Below the pieces are notes generated by a model. That model saw only the letters and a list, made by a program, of their open reading frames with translations, was not told where the DNA came from and did no database searches. Shown in pieces: positions 6,716-12,568 of a DNA stretch of 21,850 bases (its first letter is position 1; every line of letters starts with the position of its first letter). Source of the stretch: Desulfobacterales bacterium. Lineage in GTDB: Bacteria > Desulfobacterota > DSM-4660 > Desulfatiglandales > JALVZP01. The translations under genes were made by a program, and so were the position numbers. The DNA lies in NCBI GenBank assembly GCA_027064285.1, contig JAMOPX010000022.1:1-21850 (forward strand), written 5' to 3'.

Positions 6716-6946
6716 TTATTCGATTATTTCCAATACTGCTCTTTTACCAATTTTAGTGGAGGCAGCACTTAACAATGTCCTTATAGCCCGCGCTGTCCTA
6801 CCTTGTTTTCCTATTACTTTACCCAAATCCTCTTTTGCTACCTTCAACTCGATAACAGAAGTCTGCTCACCTTCTATTTCTGTTACTTGAACCTGGTCAG
6901 GCCTGTCTACCAAAGCCTTTGCGATGTATTCAACCAGATCTTTCAT
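6716..6946 (-). CDS. khpA: KH-domain RNA-binding protein KhpA
   Basis: This small single KH-domain protein corresponds to KhpA (YlqC), encoded between rpsP and rimM in many bacteria; it binds RNA and in some species partners KhpB. The visible core is MKDLVEYIAKALVDRPDQVQ followed by IELKVAKEDLGKVIGKQG, with the GxxG RNA-binding loop as GKQG, and ARAIRTLLSAAS. I choose the ATG at 6946 (76 residues): it has AGGAGG 7 nt upstream and matches the conserved family N-terminus. An in-frame ATG at 6964, also with GGAGG upstream, would add MAGGKS. It lies 4 bp before rimM. Confidence 0.93.
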   Translation of the reverse strand: MKDLVEYIAKALVDRPDQVQVTEIEGEQTSVIELKVAKEDLGKVIGKQGRTARAIRTLLSAASTKIGKRAVLEIIE

Positions 6947-6981
6947 ACTTTTTCCTCCTGCCATTTCTCTTCACCTCCACA

Positions 6982-7239
6982 TCAATTTGAAGAAGGATTA
7001 AAAAATCCCTCTTTTTTCAACAGAGCCCTTGCTGCCTCGCTTACAAGGGCACCCTTATCCAACCAGTATTTGACCTTTTCCCTGTCTATCTTTATCTCCG
7101 GAGGCTCTTTCATAGGATTATAATAACCCAGAATATCCAGAAACTTTCCGTCACGTGGAGACTCCGAATTAGCCGCAATTAGTCTGTAGAAAGGTCTTTT
7201 CTTTGCTCCCATTCGCGTCAATCTAATCCTTACTGCCAT
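6982..7239 (-). CDS. rpsP: 30S ribosomal protein S16
   Basis: S16 is an assembly protein of the small subunit. The 85-residue sequence is colinear with the family: MAVRIRLTRMGAKKRPFYRL, then DGKFLDILGYYNPMKEPPEI and DREKVKYWLDKGALVSEAAR. A GGAGG lies about 12 nt before the ATG and an AAGG closer to it. It follows ffh by about 100 bp and precedes khpA. The ffh-rpsP gap holds a long hairpin at 7312-7347 and a weaker AT-rich one at 7271-7290, so rpsP expression may differ from that of ffh. Confidence 0.97.
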   Translation of the reverse strand: MAVRIRLTRMGAKKRPFYRLIAANSESPRDGKFLDILGYYNPMKEPPEIKIDREKVKYWLDKGALVSEAARALLKKEGFFNPSSN

Positions 7240-7311
7240 TTGCCTTGCTAACCTCCACTTTTCATTTGTTAAAATCTTATATCAGATTTTTAAAAATATA
7301 TCCACCCTAAT

Positions 7312-7347
7312 ATGAGGATGTCCGAAACACTTTTCGAACATCCTCAT
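7312..7347 (-). terminator. Long hairpin overlapping the ffh stop codon
   Basis: The arms 7312-7327 and 7332-7347 form a 16-bp stem with a 4-nt loop, with a single G-U pair on the minus strand (a C-A mismatch on the plus strand). The 3'-most ffh codon, the TGA stop at 7344-7346, lies in one arm. No U-tract follows directly, so a classical terminator is doubtful; an mRNA-stabilising or processing element is equally possible. A second AT-rich hairpin (7271-7277/7284-7290) follows before rpsP. Confidence 0.5.
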
Positions 7348-8672
7348 CCAAATATTGGTCCTATTCCATTAATTGAGCCTTTTTTGGAAAGACGCTCTAT
7401 AAGTTTTTTTGTCTGAGCAAAATTCTTTAAAAGTCTGTTCACATCCTGAACTGTAGTCCCACTTCCCTTAGCAATTCTTCTCTTCCTGCTGGCATTTATA
7501 ATCTTATAATTCCTTCTCTCCTCTTTTGTCATAGAATTTATTATGGCTTCTATCTTTATTAATTCCTTCTCATTTACCTGTAATTTTTTGAACTGCTTCA
7601 TCTGATCAAACCCTGGAAGCAGACTTAGTATCTGCTCAAGAGAGCCAAGCTTTTTTATCTGCCTCAACTGGTGCAGAAAATCTTCCAAATCAAATTCTCT
7701 CTTTTTTATCTTCTTTTGGAGTCTAAGCGCCTCTTTCTGATCAAATTCTTCTTGTGCCTTTTCTATAAGAGTTAAAATATCTCCCATTCCCAATATCTTA
7801 CTGGCTATCCTGTCAGGATAAAAGACTTCTAAGGCATCTATCTTTTCTCCAGTTCCTATAAACTTGATGGGCTTTCCTGTAACTGCTTTTATGGAAAGAG
7901 CTGCGCCGCCTCTGGCATCTCCTTCCATCTTAGTAAGTATAACTCCTGTAATATTTAATTTTTCATCAAACTCTTTTGCAATATTTACTGCATCTTGACC
8001 TGTCATTGCATCTGCTACTAATAATATCTCTGTAGGATTTATCTTCTCTTTTATCCTCACAAGCTCATCCATAAGCTTTTCATCTATATGAAGACGGCCA
8101 GCAGTATCCACAATTACTATGTCAGCACCTCCCTGCATGGCCGCAGATCTCGCATTTATGCATATATCCTCTGGCAATTCTTCCGGCTTGGAAGGATAAT
8201 ATGGAACTTCTATCTGTTCTGCCAATTTTATCAGCTGATCAATTGCCGCAGGTCTGTATACATCTGCTGAAACCAGGAATGGATGCCTACCTTTTTTCTT
8301 AAGATATCTGGCAAGCTTGGCAGCAGTGGTGGTCTTACCAGATCCCTGAAGACCAACAAGCATCAGAAAATATGGAGGAGCACCTTTAAATTGAAGTTGC
8401 TGGGCAGTAGAACCCATAAGCTTAGTAAGCTCTTCATTAACTATTTTGATAATTTGTTGGCCAGGAGTTAGACTTTCCAGCACTTCCTGACCAACCGCTC
8501 TCTTCTTCATATCTTCTACGAATTTTTTTACTACTTTATAATTTACATCTGCTTCCAAAAGAGCTAAACGTACTTCTTTTAAGGCATCTTTTATATTTTC
8601 TTCTGTTAAAACTCCTCTTCCTTTTATTTTTTTGAAAACCTTATTTAGCTTTTCTGTAAGGGCTCCAAACAT
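7344..8672 (-). CDS. ffh: Signal recognition particle protein Ffh (SRP54)
   Basis: Ffh is the GTPase of the signal recognition particle; with SRP RNA it directs nascent membrane proteins to FtsY. The 442-residue protein has the N domain (residues 1 to about 90), the G domain with P-loop VGLQGSGKTTTAAKL near residue 107, DVYRPAAIDQL, VDTAGRLHID, TKMEGDARGGAALS and the closing GTGEKIDALEVFYPDR. The methionine-rich M domain follows, including LRQIKKLGSLEQILSLLPGF and the RNA-binding SRKRRIAKGSGTTVQDVN. Length is normal. A GAGG lies close upstream of the ATG. It heads the visible minus-strand translation gene train, and its 5' leader contains a possible structured RNA. Confidence 0.98.
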   Translation of the reverse strand: MFGALTEKLNKVFKKIKGRGVLTEENIKDALKEVRLALLEADVNYKVVKKFVEDMKKRAVGQEVLESLTPGQQIIKIVNEELTKLMGSTAQQLQFKGAPPYFLMLVGLQGSGKTTTAAKLARYLKKKGRHPFLVSADVYRPAAIDQLIKLAEQIEVPYYPSKPEELPEDICINARSAAMQGGADIVIVDTAGRLHIDEKLMDELVRIKEKINPTEILLVADAMTGQDAVNIAKEFDEKLNITGVILTKMEGDARGGAALSIKAVTGKPIKFIGTGEKIDALEVFYPDRIASKILGMGDILTLIEKAQEEFDQKEALRLQKKIKKREFDLEDFLHQLRQIKKLGSLEQILSLLPGFDQMKQFKKLQVNEKELIKIEAIINSMTKEERRNYKIINASRKRRIAKGSGTTVQDVNRLLKNFAQTKKLIERLSKKGSINGIGPIFG

Positions 8673-8703
8673 ATCCTCAACCTCTTTTAATATATTTTTT
8701 TAT

Positions 8704-8823
8704 TAACCGAACCTTAGATAAGTCACTGAAGAGACTAGCCCACGAGACTCGGAGCAGACAAAAAGCTCTTTTGCCCCTATACCTCATTCGCTGTTATTCC
8801 ACCTTCCTTTTGCGTAAGGTTAA
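8704..8823 (-). ncRNA. Possible structured RNA or leader upstream of ffh
   Basis: The ffh upstream region is bounded by AACCTTA (8710-8716) and TAAGGTT (8815-8821), which could close a domain of about 110 nt. Inside, on the minus strand, 8751-8754/8774-8777 with 8759-8763/8769-8773 form a hairpin whose wobble is G-U on this strand only, and 8721-8724/8733-8736 form a smaller one. The stretch is richer in G/C than its AT-rich flanks. It lacks the GGAA-tetraloop signature of SRP RNA in either orientation. No family recognised; evidence is moderate at best. Confidence 0.3.
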
Positions 8824-8871
8824 TTATTAAAGATACACAAAAAAAGAGGAAAAAGAAAGCCAAATCATCTT

Positions 8872-8900
8872 TTGTCTTGAATCATTCAGGGCATTATGTT
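8872..8900 (+). promoter_or_regulatory. Candidate sigma-70-type promoter for the small membrane protein
   Basis: TTGTCT (8872-8877) and TATGTT (8895-8900) are separated by 17 bp. Predicted transcription would start near 8907, leaving a leader of about 25 nt with AAGGAGGAG before the ATG at 8932. The match to TTGACA/TATAAT is partial. Position relative to the gene supports it. Confidence 0.45.
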
Positions 8901-8931
8901 ATTGAAGACAAAAAATTTAAGGAGGAGTGTT

Positions 8932-9228
8932 ATGGCGGTCTTAGGAGGAGGTATAATTGCTTTATTACTCGGAATAATTGGTCTATTTGCATGGTGGGGA
9001 GACTTCTTAGAAGTACTAAAGGGGAGTATTCCTGTAATGCTTATACTTGGTGGTGCACTGGCAACATATTTAGGATATGAAGAATACAAAGACAAACAAG
9101 CAGTGGATTCTATAACTGAAACAGAAGAAGATTTAAAGCAAGAGGTAGAAAGACTGAAAAAAGAGATAGAAGAACTTAAAGGTAAAAAGGAAGAAGAAGA
9201 AGAAAAAGAGGAGAAAAAAGAAGAATAG
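8932..9228 (+). CDS. Small membrane protein with two hydrophobic helices and charged coiled tail
   Basis: The 98-residue product starts at an ATG preceded by a strong AAGGAGGAG site; an in-frame upstream ATG at 8896 lies within the putative promoter and is rejected. Residues about 5-22 (GGGIIALLLGIIGLFAWW) and 29-48 (GSIPVMLILGGALATYLGYE) are hydrophobic and likely membrane-spanning. After DKQ comes a probable coiled coil (EEDLKQEVERLKKEIEELKG) and a final Lys/Glu-only tail. No enzymatic motif is visible. Similar short two-helix proteins are, to my memory, common in sulfate-reducing Deltaproteobacteria without known function. It is a single-gene plus-strand unit between divergent ffh and convergent ndk, closed by its own terminator. 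Confidence 0.8.
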   Translation: MAVLGGGIIALLLGIIGLFAWWGDFLEVLKGSIPVMLILGGALATYLGYEEYKDKQAVDSITETEEDLKQEVERLKKEIEELKGKKEEEEEKEEKKEE

Positions 9229-9237
9229 TTTAAAGTC

Positions 9238-9261
9238 AGGGTGCTCTTTTCTGAGCACCCT
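9238..9261 (+). terminator. Intrinsic terminator between the small membrane protein and ndk
   Basis: AGGGTGCTC and GAGCACCCT form a perfect 9-bp stem with a TTTTCT loop, followed on the plus strand by TTAGTTTATT. It sits between the convergent ends of the plus-strand gene (9228) and ndk (9262) and may serve both, though the U-tract is better on the plus strand. Confidence 0.75.
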
Positions 9262-9681
9262 TTAGTTTATTATCTCCAACTGACTAAAAAAATATCTTAT
9301 CTCAAATTCAGCGCTTTCTGGCGAATCAGAACCGTGAACAGCATTTTTTTCTACATCAGTAGCAAATTCTTTTCTAATAGTGCCTGTTTCAGCTTTTGCA
9401 GGATCTGTGGCTCCCATAAGCTTTCTGTATCTGTTTATAACATCATCCCCTTCAAGTACCATAACCACACATGGACCTGAAGACATAAAGTCTGTAAGAC
9501 TTTCATAAAAAGGCTTTTCTTTATGCACATAATAAAAGCCTTTTGCCTGTTCCTTTGTCATCTTTATCATCTTCATGGCCACGATCTTTATTCCTTCAGC
9601 CTCTATACGCTCTACTATCTTTCCAATTAGATTTCTGCTAACTGCATCAGGTTTTATAATTGCAAGAGTTTGCTGTCGCAT
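9262..9681 (-). CDS. ndk: Nucleoside diphosphate kinase
   Basis: Ndk equilibrates nucleoside di- and triphosphates through a phosphohistidine. The 139-residue protein matches the family throughout: TLAIIKPDAVSRNLIGKI with the nucleotide-contacting Lys near residue 10, FYYVHKEKPFYESLTDFMSS, GPCVVMVLEGDDVI, MGATDPAKAETGTIRKEF, and NAVHGSDSPESA carrying the active His116. GGAGGG lies 6 nt before the ATG. A TTGACT at 9759-9764 on the minus strand could be a -35 element, but a matching -10 at good spacing is not clear. It appears to be a single-gene unit, divergent from the cysteine-cluster pair. Confidence 0.98.
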   Translation of the reverse strand: MRQQTLAIIKPDAVSRNLIGKIVERIEAEGIKIVAMKMIKMTKEQAKGFYYVHKEKPFYESLTDFMSSGPCVVMVLEGDDVINRYRKLMGATDPAKAETGTIRKEFATDVEKNAVHGSDSPESAEFEIRYFFSQLEIIN

Positions 9682-9773
9682 CTTATCCCTCCAAATTTTA
9701 TTTGACCTAAAAGGATTTTATTGATAGAAATAAACAATTAGTAAAAAATAATACCAATAGTCAAGAATTTTTT

Positions 9774-10496
9774 ATGAAAAAGGACATACTTACCCTTTCA
9801 GACAAAATCAGATTTGAATGTGCTCCAGGAAATCCCTGTTTTACAAAGTGCTGTCAGGATGTAAATATTATACTAACTCCTTATGATATAATCAGGATGA
9901 AAAATGCTCTTGGAATATCCTCAGAAAAATTCTTGGATCAATACACCCTGATAATTTATAAAGAGAAAAAACTTCTGCCTATGGTGCTTCTTAAGATGAA
10001 CGAGAAGGATAAAAAATGTCCTTTTGTCTCAAAACATGGTTGCAGAATATATAATGATAGGCCATGGGCATGCAGGATGTTCCCTTTGGAAGCAGTTGAA
10101 GAGAAGACTTACAGGATTATAGCAGATGAAGATCTCTGTTTAGGTCTAAGATCAGATAAAGAATGGTCTATAAGTCAATGGGTGATAGAACAAGGCGTGG
10201 CAGAGTATGATCATATGAACAGGGATTTTTTTAAGATAGTAGATTCTTTAAAAAGAATAGAACCTGAAATGTCGAGCCCAAGCCCTCGACTTCAGGATAT
10301 GCTGTGTATGTGTCTCTATAATTTAGATAAATTTAGAGAATTTATAGTAACCACTACATTTCTGCATAAATTTGACATAGATCTGCATAAAGTAAATCGA
10401 CTCATGACAAGTGATATAGAGCTTTTTGAATTTGCTATTGACTGGATAAAATTTGGTATGTTTGGTGAACCTACATTAAAACTTAAAGGGAAATGA
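9774..10496 (+). CDS. YkgJ-type cysteine-cluster protein, first of tandem pair
   Basis: This 240-residue protein belongs to the YkgJ/UPF0153 cysteine-cluster family, whose conserved cysteines are thought to bind zinc or an Fe-S cluster; no reaction is established. Cysteines at 16, 22, 26 and 27 form the CX5CX3CC cluster (FECAPGNPCFTKCC). A second block, CPFVSKHGCRIYNDRPWACR, and a later DLCLGL complete the pattern. The C-terminal half is less conserved. The ATG has no recognisable Shine-Dalgarno sequence; AT-rich DNA precedes it. The next gene is a diverged paralogue starting at the stop codon, so the two are probably co-translated and may form a heteromeric pair (inference). Confidence 0.88.
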   Translation: MKKDILTLSDKIRFECAPGNPCFTKCCQDVNIILTPYDIIRMKNALGISSEKFLDQYTLIIYKEKKLLPMVLLKMNEKDKKCPFVSKHGCRIYNDRPWACRMFPLEAVEEKTYRIIADEDLCLGLRSDKEWSISQWVIEQGVAEYDHMNRDFFKIVDSLKRIEPEMSSPSPRLQDMLCMCLYNLDKFREFIVTTTFLHKFDIDLHKVNRLMTSDIELFEFAIDWIKFGMFGEPTLKLKGK

Positions 10497-10498
10497 GT

Positions 10499-11248
10499 AT
10501 GCATAATTTATTTCCGATTGAAGAAGGAAAATTCAATTTTATGTGTCATAAGGGATTATCTTGTTTTACAAAATGCTGCTTCAATCTTAATTTGATCTTG
10601 ACCCCATATGATGTTCTTAGGATAAAAAAAAGATTGAATATAGACTCAAATACCTTTATAGACAATTATGCTGATATAGATATGGAGGAATATCCCCCTT
10701 TTCCTGTGTTAAAGCTAAGAATGGATGAAAATAAAAAATGCCCATTTTTAACAAAAGAAGGCTGTAGTCTATACGACGATAGACCTACTGCTTGCAGGCT
10801 TTATCCCTTAGCAAGGGCTTCAACATCAACAGGAAAAGAAGTAAAAGAAAGGTTCTTTCTTATAAAAGAAGAACACTGCTTAGGATTGAATGAAGACAGG
10901 CAATGGGAAATAAAAGAGTGGATAAAACATGAAGGAGTAGAAGAGTATGATAAATTTAATCTTCCATGGTTTGAAATAGTTACATCTCATAATGAATTAC
11001 TTTCTGATGTAAAGGACAATCTATTTAAAAACATGAAGGCTTTTTTTATGGCATCTTATAATCTTGAAAGTTTCAAAAAATATATATTAAATGACAAATT
11101 CTTTAAAATATACAATGTGCCTGAACGCTACAGAGATATAAGCGAAGATACAGACGTGCTTTCTCTCTCCCTTGAATGGATAGGATTTGTTTTGTATGGA
11201 AAAAAAGGAAATATAATAAATCCTATGGATACATCCCAGGGGTATTAA
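10499..11248 (+). CDS. YkgJ-type cysteine-cluster protein, second of tandem pair
   Basis: A paralogue of the preceding gene, with MCHKGLSCFTKCC, LILTPYDVLRIKKRL, CPFLTKEGCSLYDDRPTACR and EEHCLGL. I prefer the ATG at 10499 over the ATG at 10493 that overlaps the previous stop. AAGGGA is then about 7 nt upstream, and the cluster cysteines fall at 16, 22, 26 and 27, the same positions as in the first protein. Length is about 249 residues. Function is unknown; the likely role is metal or Fe-S cluster binding. Its 3' end overlaps the 3' end of argC by 26 bp in antisense, leaving no room for a terminator between them. Confidence 0.87.
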   Translation: MHNLFPIEEGKFNFMCHKGLSCFTKCCFNLNLILTPYDVLRIKKRLNIDSNTFIDNYADIDMEEYPPFPVLKLRMDENKKCPFLTKEGCSLYDDRPTACRLYPLARASTSTGKEVKERFFLIKEEHCLGLNEDRQWEIKEWIKHEGVEEYDKFNLPWFEIVTSHNELLSDVKDNLFKNMKAFFMASYNLESFKKYILNDKFFKIYNVPERYRDISEDTDVLSLSLEWIGFVLYGKKGNIINPMDTSQGY

Positions 11249-12281
11249 GCCCTAAGGCCTCATCCAAGCCAAACATTATGTTCATGTTTTGCACAGCATT
11301 TCCTGCCTGACCTTTGACCAAGTTGTCTATGACACTAATAATTATAATTTTTCCTGACCTTTTGTCTATATTAGGACAAATATTACAAAAATTAGTTCCT
11401 CTTACATGAGCTGTTTGCAAGATTGTTCCTGGATCAAATACCCTGACAAATCTTTCTTCTTTGTAAAAGTCTCGGTAGACTCCCATAACTTCTTTAATGT
11501 CTACTTTGGCTCTTGGATCAGCATATATTGTGCTCAATATGCCCCTGCACATAGGCACAACATGAGGGGTAAAGGTTATCTTTACTTCTTTTTCTGATAA
11601 ATCACCAAGCTCTTTTTCTATTTCATAGACATGCTGGTGTGAAGCAATCTTGTAGGCATTCATAGAATCATATCTTGCAGGGTAGTGAAACATGGGATTT
11701 GGCTTTTTACCAGCACCTGAAACCCCTGTCTTTGCATCGCATATCGCAGTATCTGGCTTAATAAGACCAGCCTTTACAAGAGGTGCAAGCCCTAAGATAC
11801 AGGATACAGCAAAACAGCCCGGATTTCCAACAACTCGGGAATTTGCTATTTCAGACCTATGAAGTTCTGGAAGCCCATAAACTGCTTCTTTTAAAAGCTC
11901 AGGAGATGCATGAGATTTTTCAGCTCCTATCCTTTCTGCATATCCGCAATAGATATCCAAGGAATTAAATCTAAAATCCCCGCTATAATCTATTACCTTA
12001 GCCCCTTTCTGAAGCCACTTAGAGGCTTCTCTTTGTCCAACTCTATCAGGAGTAGCAAAAAACACCACATCAGCTTCTATGTCTTCCACTTCCTTGGAAT
12101 CAGCAGAAATGATGGGAAGATCACAAAATCCATTGAGATGAGGATATATCTCACTTATCTTCATGCCGATATTCTCTTTGTCTATAAGGGCAACTATTTC
12201 TACCTCAGGATGCCTGCTCAGTATTTCTGTTGCCCCGCATCCACCATATCCTCCTGCACCTACTATACATGCTCTTATCAT
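11223..12281 (-). CDS. argC: N-acetyl-gamma-glutamyl-phosphate reductase
   Basis: ArgC reduces N-acetylglutamyl phosphate to the semialdehyde with NADPH, the third step of arginine synthesis. The 352-residue product has the NAD(P)-binding start IRACIVGAGGYGGCGATEIL, the catalytic cysteine at about residue 156 in GNPGCFAVSCILGLAPL, VSGAGKKPNP, HQHVYEIEKELG and TPHVVPMCRGILSTIYAD, typical of the long-form enzyme. The ATG at 12281 has GGAGGAG just upstream; the frame stays open to 12314, but that extension (MSTTKFYGGEA) contains this ribosome-binding site and is rejected. Upstream, only about 55 bp separate it from an IS remnant, so its original promoter may have been displaced. No other arg gene is visible. 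Confidence 0.95.
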   Translation of the reverse strand: MIRACIVGAGGYGGCGATEILSRHPEVEIVALIDKENIGMKISEIYPHLNGFCDLPIISADSKEVEDIEADVVFFATPDRVGQREASKWLQKGAKVIDYSGDFRFNSLDIYCGYAERIGAEKSHASPELLKEAVYGLPELHRSEIANSRVVGNPGCFAVSCILGLAPLVKAGLIKPDTAICDAKTGVSGAGKKPNPMFHYPARYDSMNAYKIASHQHVYEIEKELGDLSEKEVKITFTPHVVPMCRGILSTIYADPRAKVDIKEVMGVYRDFYKEERFVRVFDPGTILQTAHVRGTNFCNICPNIDKRSGKIIIISVIDNLVKGQAGNAVQNMNIMFGLDEALGLNTPGMYP

Positions 12282-12336
12282 AGCTTCTCCTCCATAAAAT
12301 TTAGTAGTAGACAACTGCTGCTATACAATAGCATTG

Positions 12337-12371
12337 TGAGGTGCTCCCCAATATTTAGACAATAAATTACC
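12337..12371 (+). repeat. Left terminal inverted repeat of the IS remnant
   Basis: 35 bp, begins TGAGGTGCTCC and ends AAATTACC. It is the inverted partner of 12534-12568 with four transition differences. It lies 56 bp upstream of the argC start. Confidence 0.85.
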
Positions 12372-12381
12372 CATTTCTTGT

Positions 12382-12533
12382 TCATACTGCAATCTTGTTA
12401 TATTCCTTGCCATAGTAGACCTCATCAGGTGTTTTCTCCACTTGTAACTCCTCCAAAACCTCTCCAACACTATGTTGTCTTTAAAAGTGCACTCTCCAAT
12501 ACTAATCTTTGCTCCAGCATCTTCAAATAAATG
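12382..12533 (-). pseudogene. C-terminal scraps of an IS3-family transposase
   Basis: On the minus strand one frame reads HLFEDAGAKISIGE, then FKDNIVLERFWRSYKWR, matching the DN..xERxWRSxK block that holds the last catalytic Glu of IS3/IS150-type transposases. A second frame begins within a few codons and reads KTPDEVYYGKEYN before a TGA at 12382-12384, matching the extreme C-terminus (usually ...KTPxEVY). The intervening segment expected in the family (the FYN.xRPHQ region) is missing and the frames do not join, so this is an internally deleted, frame-disrupted remnant. Confidence 0.75.
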
Positions 12534-12568
12534 GGTGATTTATTGTCCAAATATTGAGGAGCATCTCA
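12534..12568 (-). repeat. Right terminal inverted repeat of the IS remnant
   Basis: 35 bp, inverted copy of 12337-12371. Read on the minus strand it supplies the last nine codons (MRCSSIFGQ) and the TAA stop of the large exported-protein gene at 12540-15389, so the element sits in that gene's 3' end. Confidence 0.85.

Larger units (their letters stand above)
12337..12568. mobile_element. Collapsed IS3-like element (internally deleted)
   Basis: Two 35-bp inverted repeats (31 of 35 identical, all four differences transitions) bound 232 bp that contain fragments of a DDE transposase on the minus strand. The repeat (TGAGGTGCTCCCCAATATTT at its outer end) resembles the TG...CCCCAA...GACA termini of IS3-family elements. 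A full IS3-type element is over 1 kb, so most of it is gone. I see no clear target-site duplication: the bases outside are CATTG on one side and TATAC on the other. Confidence 0.8.

Noticed and set aside
8704..8823. SRP RNA next to ffh
   Set aside because: The conserved GGAA tetraloop and AGCAG asymmetric loop of helix 8 are absent on both strands.
8896..8931. Upstream start of the small membrane protein (12 extra residues)
   Set aside because: The extra codons coincide with the putative -10 region and lie before the strong AAGGAGGAG site of the ATG at 8932.
9721..9764. Divergent promoters for ndk and the cysteine-cluster genes
   Set aside because: TTGACT and TTGATA -35-like sequences exist, but -10 matches at acceptable spacing are poor in this AT-rich DNA, so I did not list them.
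12282..12314. Extended argC N-terminus (MSTTKFYGGEA)
   Set aside because: The extension contains the ribosome-binding site of the ATG at 12281, and the NAD(P)-binding strand begins right after the shorter start.
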